DNA from: Sphingobium quisquiliarum P25
Lineage (GTDB): Bacteria; Pseudomonadota; Alphaproteobacteria; Sphingomonadales; Sphingomonadaceae
NCBI RefSeq assembly: GCF_000445065.1
Contig: NZ_ATHO01000145.1
Span: 1 to 52,990, forward strand
Direction of reading: 5' to 3'
DNA length: 52,990 bases
A model generated the notes under the pieces. The model made no database searches. It saw nothing but the letters and a program-made list of their open reading frames with translations, and was not told where the DNA came from. Positions 15,719 to 24,088 of the stretch are shown in pieces. Numbering within the stretch: position 1 is the first letter of the stretch; each line of letters begins with the position of its first letter. The translations under genes and the position numbers were made by a program.

Positions 15719-16480
15719 TCAGTCAAAATTGGCCTGGCCGCCGTCCAGCGGAATGGTTGCGCCCGTCAGATAGCCGAGGTCCGGCCCGCAAAGCGCGACG
15801 ATCGCGCGGCCGATATCCTCTTCCAGACGGCCTACCCGCCCCAGCGGAATGGTTCGGAAAAAAGCTTCCGCTTCATCGGGATTATGTTCGATCCACGCCT
15901 TTAGCCCCGGCGATTCCGCATGGGGGGCGATGGTGAGGACACGGATATTGTCGCGGCCCCATTCAGCCGCCGCTCCCCGCGTCAATGCCCGCGTCGCCTG
16001 CTTGATCGCGCCATAACAGGCATAGTTGCTCATGTCCCAGCGGATGCCCGCCGACGAGGCGAAGTTGAAGATGGTGCCGCCGCCCCGTTTCGCCATGTGC
16101 GGATGCACCAGCTTCATCAGGCGGAAGGATGCGAGCGGGCCTGATTCGAAACCGGCGGTAAAGGCTTCGTCGGTGACCTGATCGATCGGCCCCAGCGGCA
16201 CTTCCTGCGCATTGTTGACCAATATGTCGATGCCGCCAAATTCTGCCACGGCGCTGTCCACCGCCGCGGCAAGATCAGTGGAGGATTTGACATCACATGC
16301 GGCAGGAATGGCGCGCACGCCACGGCTGGCGGCAAGCCGTGCGGTCTCCTCCACCTTTTGCAGCGTGCGCCCGGCAAGCAGCAGGTCGACCCCTTCGCTC
16401 GCCAGCGCAAGGGCTATTCCCTGCCCGATACCCTGACCCGCGCCAGTGATAAGAGCGGCCTTTCCCCTTAAACCGGGCAT
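15719..16480 (-). CDS. short-chain dehydrogenase/reductase
   Basis: The protein has 253 residues and is a classical SDR: TGAGQGIGQG cofactor loop, NNAQ in place of NNAG, catalytic Ser in NFASSAGIRW, and YGAIK as the Tyr-x3-Lys motif. The C-terminus is LTGATIPLDGGQANFD. The start at MPGLRGKAALITG has AAGGA 8 bases upstream; a longer frame starting MFYQIRH adds 12 residues without a better site. It leads a leftward pair with the EthD-like gene and is divergent from the KstD-like flavoprotein gene. The SDR probably oxidises or reduces a hydroxyl or keto group on the pathway substrate. Confidence 0.92.
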   Translation of the reverse strand: MPGLRGKAALITGAGQGIGQGIALALASEGVDLLLAGRTLQKVEETARLAASRGVRAIPAACDVKSSTDLAAAVDSAVAEFGGIDILVNNAQEVPLGPIDQVTDEAFTAGFESGPLASFRLMKLVHPHMAKRGGGTIFNFASSAGIRWDMSNYACYGAIKQATRALTRGAAAEWGRDNIRVLTIAPHAESPGLKAWIEHNPDEAEAFFRTIPLGRVGRLEEDIGRAIVALCGPDLGYLTGATIPLDGGQANFD

Positions 16481-16600
16481 ATCCTCATTCCTTGAATGTC
16501 GTATCTGATAAAACAAATTCCTACGCGTATGTTGACTTTATGGCAAGATGAGGCGACGTCTGCGTGGATTTTGCGGGAGATATAGGGGTTATTCCGGCGT

Positions 16601-16630
16601 TTGGCCGTGGGCCTGCTCCCGTACTATATA
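16601..16630 (+). promoter_or_regulatory. possible sigma70-type promoter of the KstD-like gene
   Basis: TTGGCC (16601-16606) and TATATA (16625-16630) are separated by 18 bases, and the second box ends 28 bases before the ATG. The match is partial, and no operator is obvious beside it. Confidence 0.35.
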
Positions 16631-16658
16631 AGAGCTTTTCTATGTGCGGGCGGGCAGC

Positions 16659-18347
16659 ATGAGCGATTGGGACAAGGAAGTCGATATCCTGGTGATCGGG
16701 TCCGGGGCGGGGGGCTTGATGGCGGCGCTGGTGGGCGCGGACAATCGCGCCGACGTGCTGGTCGTGGAAAAGGCGGACAAGTGGGGCGGCACCTCGGCGA
16801 CTTCGGGCGGCGGCATCTGGATACCTGGCAGCGATGTCGCCAAGCAGGCGGGTTTCGAGGACAATCTGGACGACGCCTTTACCTATCTGCGCAAATTGTC
16901 GGCGGATAATGTGCCGGACGACAATATCCGTGCTTATGTTGACAATGCCGCGCCCATGCTGCGCTGGCTGATGGCGAACACGCCGGTCCAATATATGGCC
17001 TTTCCCTATCCCGACTATCATGCGGAAAATCCGGGTGGATCGGCGAAGGGCTTCCGCACCCATCTTCCATCCCCTCTGGACGGAAAGGCTCTGGGCGCGG
17101 ACATCCGCACGCTGCGGTTCGCATCGCCCGCCGCCAGCCTGTTCGGCTATCTGAATTGGCATTTCAGCGAAACCTATGAGCTGCTGTACCGGCAAAAGGG
17201 CTGGATGAAGAATCTGGTCAGGAACATGGCCAAATACTGGTTGGACCTGCCGTTCCGCCTGACATCGCGCAAGGATCGGCGCTTAACGCTGGGCAACGCC
17301 CTGGCTGGCGGTTTGCGGATGGCGCTCAATTGCAAGGGCGTGCCGCTATGGCTGGAAACGCCGCTCAAGGAACTGGTGCGCGAAGGCGACGCAGTAACGG
17401 GCGCTGTCGTCGAAAAGGGCGGCAAGCCCTACCGCATCCGGGCGCGCAAGGGCATTGTGCTGGCGGCGGGCGGTTTCGACAAGAACCAAGCCATGCGCGC
17501 GGACAACGCGCCGCTCTATCCGGCGGCGCGCTATTCGGGCGGCGTGACCAGCAACACCGGCGACAGCATCGTCGCGGGCGAAGCCATCGGCGCTGGCACG
17601 ATGAACATGCAGTCGGCCTGGGCCGCGCCAGTCTTCTACGTGCCGGGCGAGGATCGCGGACGGCTATGCACCGTCGAACGCGCCTTGCCGGGCTGCATCA
17701 TGGTGAACCAGAGCGGGGAGCGTTTCCTCAACGAAGCCGCGTCCTACCATGTCGTCGGCCAGCAAATGGCCCGCCGTCAGGCCGAACATGGCGACGCCGA
17801 TCCGTGCTGGATGATCTTCGACCATGAATACCGGCACAAGTTCCCGATGGGTCCGCTTTATCCGCTGATGCCCACGGCGATGCATGGCAAGGGCGTGCGT
17901 TCCATCCTGAAGAAGGGCCGCTCGATCGAGGAACTGGCGGGCAGGATCGGCGTCGATCCGGCGCGGCTGTCGGCGGCGGTCAGCCGGTTCAACGCGGGGG
18001 CGGCCAAGGGCGAGGACCCGGAATTCCACCGGGGCGAGGCCGCTTATGACAAGATGTACGGCGACTTCCGGCACCAGCCCAACCCCTGCCTGCGTCCGCT
18101 GGACAAAGGCCCTTTCTACGCAATGCCGATCTATCCGGGGGACATCGGCACCAATGGCGGGCTGATGACCAACGCCAGGGGACAGGTGGTGGACGGCGAA
18201 GGAAAGGCGATCCCCGGCCTCTATGCGGTCGGCAACAATGCCGCGTCGGCTATGGGGGAAAGCTATCCGGGCGCGGGTGTCACGCTGGGACCAGCCCTGA
18301 CCTTCGGCTATGTCGCCGCGCGGCACATGACCGGGGGGAATGCCTGA
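16659..18347 (+). CDS. FAD-dependent 3-ketosteroid Delta1-dehydrogenase-like protein
   Basis: The protein has 562 residues. The N-terminal FAD motif is DILVIGSGAGGLMAAL, followed by the family's TSATSGGGIWIPG loop. The C-terminal substrate and FAD region reads GPFYAMPIYPGDIGTNGG and then SYPGAGVTLGPALTFGY, very like 3-oxosteroid 1-dehydrogenase (KstD); Y487 sits in the PFY motif where KstD has a catalytic Tyr. The family introduces a C1-C2 double bond into 3-ketosteroids, but related members act on other cyclic ketones or as fumarate reductases. The start at MSDWDKEVD lacks a strong Shine-Dalgarno. It is divergent from an SDR-EthD pair. Confidence 0.85.
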   Translation: MSDWDKEVDILVIGSGAGGLMAALVGADNRADVLVVEKADKWGGTSATSGGGIWIPGSDVAKQAGFEDNLDDAFTYLRKLSADNVPDDNIRAYVDNAAPMLRWLMANTPVQYMAFPYPDYHAENPGGSAKGFRTHLPSPLDGKALGADIRTLRFASPAASLFGYLNWHFSETYELLYRQKGWMKNLVRNMAKYWLDLPFRLTSRKDRRLTLGNALAGGLRMALNCKGVPLWLETPLKELVREGDAVTGAVVEKGGKPYRIRARKGIVLAAGGFDKNQAMRADNAPLYPAARYSGGVTSNTGDSIVAGEAIGAGTMNMQSAWAAPVFYVPGEDRGRLCTVERALPGCIMVNQSGERFLNEAASYHVVGQQMARRQAEHGDADPCWMIFDHEYRHKFPMGPLYPLMPTAMHGKGVRSILKKGRSIEELAGRIGVDPARLSAAVSRFNAGAAKGEDPEFHRGEAAYDKMYGDFRHQPNPCLRPLDKGPFYAMPIYPGDIGTNGGLMTNARGQVVDGEGKAIPGLYAVGNNAASAMGESYPGAGVTLGPALTFGYVAARHMTGGNA

Positions 18348-18385
18348 CGAGGGCGGTGCTCTTTCCAGGCGAGGCGTTGGAGTTT

Positions 18386-18693
18386 GTTCGCGCAGAGACG
18401 CAGGGGACGCAGAAAGTTTTGAAGGGGGCTTTTCCGCCTTCTCTGCGCCCCTGCTGAACATCGGCAGATGTCGGCTAACGCTTTACTTCTCTCCGTTGGA
18501 AAAAACGGTTCTCGTTTAAGTGTCGATCTGTGAAGGTGTCCCGATGAGGTGACGTTCTCCTGCAAAGGCAGGAGCAGCCTGAAAGCCAGGGGCTCACCAT
18601 TCCCTCGCCTCGTTTGGGTGGCTTCGCAGAACATGATTCAACTTGAGCAGGAAAGTTCCATCTTCTTCTGCCTCCTCTGCGCCTCTGCCCGAA
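18386..18693. repeat. REP-like inverted repeats in a 371-base convergent gap
   Basis: The gap between the KstD-like gene (+) and an SDR gene (-) holds copies of the repeat seen at 8886-9032. One is at 18386-18416 (GTTCGCGCAGAGACGCAGG and onward), with a nearby imperfect partner at 18437-18459 (CTCTGCGCCCCTG). A reverse-oriented copy is at 18662-18693 (CCTCTGCGCCTCTGCCCG). The roughly 200 bases between the copies show no gene and no further structure that I can support. Confidence 0.65.
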
Positions 18694-18718
18694 TTAAATG
18701 ATCGCTTTCACCTGACCT

Positions 18719-19522
18719 TCACCCCGGAAACCCGGTGAATGCGGTAATGCCCCCATCCACAACCAGCTCCGTGCCGGTGATGTAGCGCGCTTCGTCGGAG
18801 GCAAGGAAAAGGGCGGCGTGGGCGACATCCCAGGCATCGCCCATCCGGCCCATCGGCACCTGCGCATTGCGCTTGGCGACCATCCCCTCATAATCGCCCT
18901 GATTGTACCGTTCCGCCAGCCGCTGGACGAGCGGCGTCAGCATCAGGCCGGGCACGACGCAGTTCAGTCGCACGCCCTTTTCCGCATAGGATACCGCCGT
19001 GACCTTGGTGAACTGGACCAGCCCGGCCTTTGCCGCCGCATAGCCCACCTGGTCCTTGCCCACCCAGCGCATGCCCGCGATGGACGAAACATTGACGATC
19101 GCGCCGCCGCCCTGCCGCACCATTATGGGCAGAATGGCCTTCGAGGTCAGGAAAGCGCTGGTGAGATTGAGGTCAAGCTGCGCCTTCCACACATCCTCAT
19201 CCATCGTTTCCGGGTTGCCGGGCTCCGACCGGCCCACATTGTTGATGAGGATGTCCACCCGCCCGAAGCGCTGCTCGCAATCGGCCACCATCGCATTCAC
19301 ATCGGCGGCGCTGGTGACGTCGCATGCGGCCACATGGATGCTGTTGCCTTCTCCGGCGATGATGTCCCTGGTGGCTTCCGCCGCGTCCAGGCTCAGATCC
19401 ACGCCATAGACGGTGGCGCCCTGCCGGGCGAGCAGGGCGGCGATGGCCTTGCCATTGCCCCAGCCGGGCGCGAACGAACCGCAGCCCGTCACGATCGCGA
19501 TACGTCCGTCCAGTCTCAGCAT
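18719..19522 (-). CDS. short-chain dehydrogenase/reductase
   Basis: The protein has 267 residues. The cofactor loop is the extended form TGCGSFAPGWGNGKA, catalytic Ser lies in VNVSSIAGMRW, and the Tyr-x3-Lys motif is YAAAK. It ends YITGTELVVDGGITAFTGFPG. The start at MLRLDGRIAIVTG has GGGAG 7 bases upstream; the frame stays open another 58 codons upstream but without SDR features. It is divergent from the racemase-like gene and convergent with the KstD-like gene across the REP-like repeats. It probably acts as a hydroxysteroid- or cyclic-alcohol-type dehydrogenase; the substrate is not determined. Confidence 0.9.
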   Translation of the reverse strand: MLRLDGRIAIVTGCGSFAPGWGNGKAIAALLARQGATVYGVDLSLDAAEATRDIIAGEGNSIHVAACDVTSAADVNAMVADCEQRFGRVDILINNVGRSEPGNPETMDEDVWKAQLDLNLTSAFLTSKAILPIMVRQGGGAIVNVSSIAGMRWVGKDQVGYAAAKAGLVQFTKVTAVSYAEKGVRLNCVVPGLMLTPLVQRLAERYNQGDYEGMVAKRNAQVPMGRMGDAWDVAHAALFLASDEARYITGTELVVDGGITAFTGFPG

Positions 19523-19625
19523 AGGCCACTCCCGATGTTTTCGCATTTCCGCTTGCTGCGGGCTGATCGCACTGACAATGCGTAAAGACAAGCTATCATC
19601 GGCATCTATGGAAGAAGGGAAATGC

Positions 19626-20330
19626 ATGGCTGACGCACCGCGTATCATGCTCATCAGCGCGCTGGCCCAATCTCCGGGACCCGCCATCGCCGCCATGCAG
19701 GACGAATGGCCCGAAGCGCGCGCCTATAATCTGATCGATGATTCCCTGGCCAGCGACTTTGCGGCAATCGGGGAGATCAGCCCGGCCATTTACGACCGTT
19801 TCCTGACGCTGGGCCGCTATGCCGCTTCCGCCAGCGATGGGCGGGTGGCCGCAAGCGGCATATTGTTCACCTGTTCCGCCTTCCGCCCGGCGATCGAGCG
19901 GGTGAAGGCGGACCTTTCCATCCCCGTCATCACCCCCAATGAGGGCGCGTTCGATGAAGCGCTGGCGCTGTGCCGGGGGAAGGATGACGGCGGCCGCATC
20001 GGTCTGTTGCTGACCTTCGAAGGATCGGTCGCGCCGCTGACTGGAGAAATCCGCGCCATGGCTGACGTGATCGGGCAGGCGCATCCCACGATCGTCCCGG
20101 CTGTCGCCACGGGAGCGCTGGAAGCGCTGCAAGCGGGCGATGCGGAGCGGCATGATCTGCTGAGCGCGCGCGCGGCCGAAAGCCTGCCGCCGGTCGATGT
20201 CGTGGTCATCGGCCAGTTCTCCATGGCGCGCGCGGCCCCGCTGGTGAGGGAATGCCGTGGCGAGCCAGTGCTGACCACGCCGCACATGGCCGCGCGGAAG
20301 ATGCGGCGGCTGGTCGAACGGGCAGGGTAG
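19626..20330 (+). CDS. Asp/Glu racemase-superfamily protein
   Basis: The protein has 234 residues. It has the superfamily pattern ADAPRIMLISALAQSPGPA, an N-terminal active-site Cys (C83 in ILFTCSAFRP) and the conserved C-terminal strand VDVVVIGQFSMARAAPLV. The second catalytic Cys of true racemases is not found there: the position reads QFSMA. A one-Cys arrangement also occurs in arylmalonate decarboxylase and maleate isomerase relatives, though their Cys may be at the other site. AGAAGGGA lies 7 bases before the chosen ATG. It is divergent from an SDR gene and convergent with the sulfotransferase gene. A decarboxylase or isomerase role is possible. Confidence 0.85.
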   Translation: MADAPRIMLISALAQSPGPAIAAMQDEWPEARAYNLIDDSLASDFAAIGEISPAIYDRFLTLGRYAASASDGRVAASGILFTCSAFRPAIERVKADLSIPVITPNEGAFDEALALCRGKDDGGRIGLLLTFEGSVAPLTGEIRAMADVIGQAHPTIVPAVATGALEALQAGDAERHDLLSARAAESLPPVDVVVIGQFSMARAAPLVRECRGEPVLTTPHMAARKMRRLVERAG

Positions 20331-20349
20331 GGAGCGCCGCCGCGACCCC

Positions 20350-20389
20350 GGCCTTCGGGCTCGCCCATCCAATATGCGGCCCGAAAGGC
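20350..20389. terminator. imperfect hairpin at a convergent junction
   Basis: GGCCTTCGGGC pairs with GCCCGAAAGGC with one bulged base, separated by 18 bases. It lies in the 73-base gap between the racemase-like and sulfotransferase genes. Confidence 0.4.
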
Positions 20390-20403
20390 GGGAAACTTCT
20401 GAC

Positions 20404-21579
20404 CTAAACGATGTAACGCTGGCGGTAGGCGGCGAATGCCTGCTTGATTTCCTCTTCGTCCAGGCCGAAGCGCTCCAGCGAATAGTCGTGCATCGGCCGC
20501 TGCTCGCGCTTGTTGCCTGCCAGGAATTCCGTGAGCGCTGCTTCCAGACGATCATCGACCGGGATGCCGATGCGTGACAGGACGCGCTGCGCCTGATTCA
20601 TCGGGTCCTTGCCCACATCCTTGTAGCTTATATCGATGAAGCGATCCTCGCCGATCCGTTCGCGCGCGGCTTCGAACATGCGCATCCATTCGGCCAGGCG
20701 CGGAAACCAGAAGCCGCTGACATCCCTGTCGGAGACGGTCGCGCTCAGCTTGTAGAGCGCGGCCTGCATCGAAATGTAGGACGGCACGGTTTCCACGGGA
20801 TCGCGATGCGTCATGATCAGCAGGGCGTTGGGAAAGGCCTTCGCCGCGACCTCCACATAGGGAAGGTTGGACGGGCTTTTCAAAATCCACTTCGCTCCCC
20901 GCCGTGACGGGTCCTGCCATTGAAGATATTGGAGGATGGTCTTCAAATCCTCATGCCCGCGCGATTGATCATAACCGTTCAGCCACCGCGCGAAGCTGGG
21001 AACGAAGTTCATCCCTTCGATCATGGTGCTGACGAACATCTGGCCCAGCACCAGTATCTCTTCGTCCGGTGCGTCGGGATCGAGCGGGTGGATGGAGGCG
21101 AGTTCGGGCGACAATTGCAGCCAGCCATCGATCATCGCCTGCGCATAGGCGCGCCGCTCGACGGGATTGCCGCGGTCTTCGCCGGGGAAGGGGGCGACAT
21201 TCTGCGCCTCATACCAGCGAAGGCCGGTCATGCCCGGCGCGCTGGCCAGCAGGCGCTGGAAGATGGTGCTGCCGGTGCGCGGCAGGCCCAGGATGATGCC
21301 CGCGACCTCCACCTTCTCATCCAGTATTTCGGGATGGCGCTTGATGTCCTCCACCATGCGCAAGCGGCTGACCAGCCCCTTGACGACCACCTCCGTCATT
21401 GATGCGACCCCTGCGGGCGTCAGGCGGCCTTCCCGGTTGGACGCCTCGATATAGCGGTCCATCGGCTCGATGAACCAGAGGTCGCCGAAATCGGACAGCC
21501 CCGCACGCTCGCGCGCCTGCTGGAGGAGCTGTTCGCGGTCAAGGAGCGCGCTGTCTGCGATGGGTAGGGAAGAAGGCAT
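20404..21579 (-). CDS. sulfotransferase-family protein
   Basis: The protein has 391 residues. The 5'-phosphosulfate loop is LGLPRTGSTIFQRLL (about 98-111) and the 3'-phosphate region is LLIMTHRDPVETVPS, both matching PAPS-dependent sulfotransferases (Sulfotransfer_3 type). The N-terminal LSDFGDLWFIEPMDRYIEASNREGRL is conserved in a subfamily common in actinobacteria and sphingomonads near lipid and steroid genes. It is expected to move a sulfuryl group from PAPS to an alcohol, though activity of this subfamily is rarely shown. The start at MPSSLPIAD has GAG 8 bases upstream. It is divergent from the NTF2-VOC-MFS operon across 281 bases. Confidence 0.88.
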   Translation of the reverse strand: MPSSLPIADSALLDREQLLQQARERAGLSDFGDLWFIEPMDRYIEASNREGRLTPAGVASMTEVVVKGLVSRLRMVEDIKRHPEILDEKVEVAGIILGLPRTGSTIFQRLLASAPGMTGLRWYEAQNVAPFPGEDRGNPVERRAYAQAMIDGWLQLSPELASIHPLDPDAPDEEILVLGQMFVSTMIEGMNFVPSFARWLNGYDQSRGHEDLKTILQYLQWQDPSRRGAKWILKSPSNLPYVEVAAKAFPNALLIMTHRDPVETVPSYISMQAALYKLSATVSDRDVSGFWFPRLAEWMRMFEAARERIGEDRFIDISYKDVGKDPMNQAQRVLSRIGIPVDDRLEAALTEFLAGNKREQRPMHDYSLERFGLDEEEIKQAFAAYRQRYIV

Positions 21580-21753
21580 TAGGGTCACTCTTGTTGATGA
21601 TGGGCCGTGAAGGGAGCGCAGGCAGGCATGCGGGGGCACAAGCGCCGATGCTCCTTGTAGAATATCATATTTGCATCCTCATCCCGCAGGCTGCCCCGCC
21701 GCCTTTTTCACCGCTTCAGAATCTCTCTCCGTCACGCGTTGTCAATCAATACT

Positions 21754-21772
21754 TGCGTCGGTGCGCTACGCA
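21754..21772. promoter_or_regulatory. inverted repeat in the 281-base divergent region
   Basis: TGCGT and ACGCA flank a 9-base centre between the sulfotransferase and NTF2-like genes. The rest of the region is AT-richer than its surroundings (a run of TCAATCAATAC and TCAATAATGATAGG), which fits a promoter zone, but no clear -35/-10 pair is visible. Confidence 0.3.
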
Positions 21773-21860
21773 TATCAATAATGATAGGCGGAAAACCAAT
21801 GCAAAGCGCGGAACGAATCACGCTATTCGTCCATGCGGTCGTAAAGGAGGAGGATTTTCA

Positions 21861-22328
21861 ATGCTGTCCCTTCAGGAAATATCCGATCGCATGGAGATAT
21901 CGGATCTTCTGTCCCGCTACAGCCATGCCATCGATTTCCAGGACTGGGACGCGCTGGACGAGGTGTTCACCCCCGACGCGATCATCGACTATAGCGAAAC
22001 CGGCGGTGCAAAGGGCAGCTATGCCGAAATCAAGGCCTGGCTACCGGGTGCTCTAGGCCGCTTCCCGCGCTACCAGCACATGGTTGCCACCACAAAGCTT
22101 GACCTGGACGGCGACACCGCGCGCAGTCGCAGCATCCTGTTCAATCCGATGGTGTATCAGGGGGAAGGCAAGCCCGAACAGGTCTTCTTCATCGGCCTTT
22201 GGTATCGCGACCGGCTGGTGCGCACGGATAAGGGCTGGCGCATCGCGGAACGCTATGAGGAAATGGGCTATTCCTACAATACGCCCGACATGCCGCCGGT
22301 CGCTTCGCTGGACGGCGCCGCCGCATGA
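21861..22328 (+). CDS. SnoaL/NTF2-like protein
   Basis: The protein has 155 residues. LQEISDRMEISDLLSRYSHAID is the family's N-terminal helix, followed by DWDALDEVFTPDAIIDYSETGG and a C-terminal strand set ending GWRIAERYEEMGYSYN. A very strong Shine-Dalgarno (AAGGAGGAGG) precedes the ATG, suggesting high expression of the operon. Its stop overlaps the start of the VOC gene (ATGA). Relatives include dehydratases and isomerases such as scytalone dehydratase-like proteins; the FxPDAxxDY pattern is shared with those. Function is otherwise unknown. Confidence 0.87.
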   Translation: MLSLQEISDRMEISDLLSRYSHAIDFQDWDALDEVFTPDAIIDYSETGGAKGSYAEIKAWLPGALGRFPRYQHMVATTKLDLDGDTARSRSILFNPMVYQGEGKPEQVFFIGLWYRDRLVRTDKGWRIAERYEEMGYSYNTPDMPPVASLDGAAA

Positions 22329-22774
22329 TCCGGGCTTTTCCCCATTTCGGCATTCACGTCACCGATCTGGAACGGTCGACCCGCTTCTATGTCGAGGGGT
22401 TGGGGTTCGAGGCGCAGGAAGGCGGACGGACGGATACGCCGGGGCCGCTGCTGGAACTGCCGGGCGCGACGGTCTGCACGCAGTTCGTGCGCCATCCCGA
22501 AGGATTGCGCATGGAATTATGGTCCATCGAGGGTGGTGCGGCAGCATCGGCCGATCCCCGCCCCGCCAACCTGCCGGGGCGGCCGCATCTCTGCTTCATA
22601 GTCGATGATCTGGACGCGGTTGCCGCCCGCGTCGTGGAATATGGCGGGCAGCGGCTGGACCAGAGCCGCTGTGACCTTGGCTATGGCATACTCATGTTCT
22701 GCGCCGATCCTGACGGCACGCGGATCGAATTGGTGCAGATGACATCGCAGTGGCAGGGCTACGCGCAGGATTGA
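22325..22774 (+). CDS. VOC-family (glyoxalase/extradiol-type) protein
   Basis: The protein has 149 residues in two beta-alpha-beta3 modules: AFPHFGIHVTDLERSTRFY and HLCFIVDDLDAVAARV. The metal-ligand positions His (FGIHV), Glu (MELW), His (PHLCF) and Glu (TRIELVQ) are all filled, so it is probably an active metalloenzyme. The size suits a glyoxalase, epimerase or isomerase better than a ring-cleaving extradiol dioxygenase, which usually has four modules. It is translationally coupled to the NTF2-like gene upstream. Confidence 0.88.
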   Translation: MIRAFPHFGIHVTDLERSTRFYVEGLGFEAQEGGRTDTPGPLLELPGATVCTQFVRHPEGLRMELWSIEGGAAASADPRPANLPGRPHLCFIVDDLDAVAARVVEYGGQRLDQSRCDLGYGILMFCADPDGTRIELVQMTSQWQGYAQD

Positions 22775-22809
22775 TGGGCCGTGACCGGCGACGGGGAAGG
22801 ATTTGGCAG

Positions 22810-24069
22810 ATGCATGCAGGCCAGCAGGCGAATATGAGCGCGGCGGCGGTAGCCGGACAAGGCCGGGCGCGGTGGATGGTCTTCCGCGCCTTCCTGACCC
22901 AGAATGTCGCGGTGGGCTGCGCCTTTGGCGGCTATGGCGTCACCGTCCTGCCGTTGCAGGAGCAGTTCGGCGCGAGCAGGGGCACGGCGACGCTGGGCCT
23001 TGCGCTGTGCGTGCTGGTGATGGGGCTGGCTGGTCCTCTGATCGGCACGATGATCGCGCGTATCGGCTTGCGCTGGACGATGATGGCGGGCGCGATCCTG
23101 TCCGGGACGGGTTATGCACTGCTCGCCGCCGCGCCCGGCATGACCGCGGTGCTGCTGCTCTATGCGTTGCCGATCGGCTTCGGCATGGCGATGCTGGGCT
23201 CCTTCCCATCGAGCGTGCTGGCGAGCAACTGGTTTCCGCATAATCCCGGACCTGCGCTGGGCGTCACCAACATGCCGCTGTTCGTGGCGATATTGCCGAT
23301 GGTGGGGCTGGTGCTGATCTCTGACCATGGGCTTCCGGCATTCTACCTGACGCTGGCGGCGATCCATGTGCTGCTGCTGCCCGTCATCCACGGCGTATCA
23401 GACGGCCCGGTGTTGCGCGGTGATCCCAAGCCGGACGCGCATGGGCATATCACGCATGAAATTCCATCGGCGCGCGCGGTGCTTGCCCACCCTGCTTTCT
23501 GGGCGATGTGCCTTGGCGCGGGCTATCTCAACGCGGCGGGAATCACCGGAGTATCGCATCTGGTCGCCTTCGCCATGGAAAGGGGCGTGCCGGGCGGTGC
23601 GGCCGCGCTGCTGCTGTCGATCATGGGCGGCGCGTCCATCCTGGGGTCGCTGCTGTCGGGCGTGTTGTGCGGGCGGATCGGCCCGGCGCTGACGCTGACG
23701 CTGATCGCGTGCGGCATTTGCGTGAGCTGGGTCATCCTTTTGTCGACGATCGCCTATCCGGCGATGATCCCGGCCGCGTTGCTGGTTGGCATGAGCGGGG
23801 CGGCCGTGTTCCCTGCGGTCAACATGCTGTCCAGCCGCCTGTTCGGCCAGCATTCGCTGCCACGCGTCATCGGGCTGTTCGGCCTTGCCACCCTGCCGCT
23901 GACCTTTTGCCTGCCGCCGCTCGCAGGCGTGCTGCACGATGCGGCGGGCGGCTATGGCCCCGTGGTCTGGGTCATCATCGCGGGTTCGGGCGCCGCCGCC
24001 TTCCTCTTCCTGATGATGAGGCGTGAGGCGCTTTCCAGCAGCCGCATTGAAAACACGGCGCGGGCCTGA
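22810..24069 (+). CDS. MFS transporter
   Basis: The protein has about 419 residues with twelve predicted membrane spans in two sets of six. A charged middle loop (GDPKPDAHGHITHEIPSARAVL) separates them. The N-terminal FRAFLTQNVAVGCAFGGYGVT and PLQEQFGASRGTATLGLAL resemble the monocarboxylate/oxalate-formate branch of the family. It is likely an inner-membrane importer of the substrate acid or an exporter of an intermediate. The start could be the ATG at 22810 (AAGG about 10 bases upstream) or one 24 bases later. It lies 35 bases after the VOC gene and 19 bases before the hydrolase gene, in one operon. Confidence 0.9.
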   Translation: MHAGQQANMSAAAVAGQGRARWMVFRAFLTQNVAVGCAFGGYGVTVLPLQEQFGASRGTATLGLALCVLVMGLAGPLIGTMIARIGLRWTMMAGAILSGTGYALLAAAPGMTAVLLLYALPIGFGMAMLGSFPSSVLASNWFPHNPGPALGVTNMPLFVAILPMVGLVLISDHGLPAFYLTLAAIHVLLLPVIHGVSDGPVLRGDPKPDAHGHITHEIPSARAVLAHPAFWAMCLGAGYLNAAGITGVSHLVAFAMERGVPGGAAALLLSIMGGASILGSLLSGVLCGRIGPALTLTLIACGICVSWVILLSTIAYPAMIPAALLVGMSGAAVFPAVNMLSSRLFGQHSLPRVIGLFGLATLPLTFCLPPLAGVLHDAAGGYGPVVWVIIAGSGAAAFLFLMMRREALSSSRIENTARA

Positions 24070-24088
24070 ACCGCAAAGGAGAGAATGG

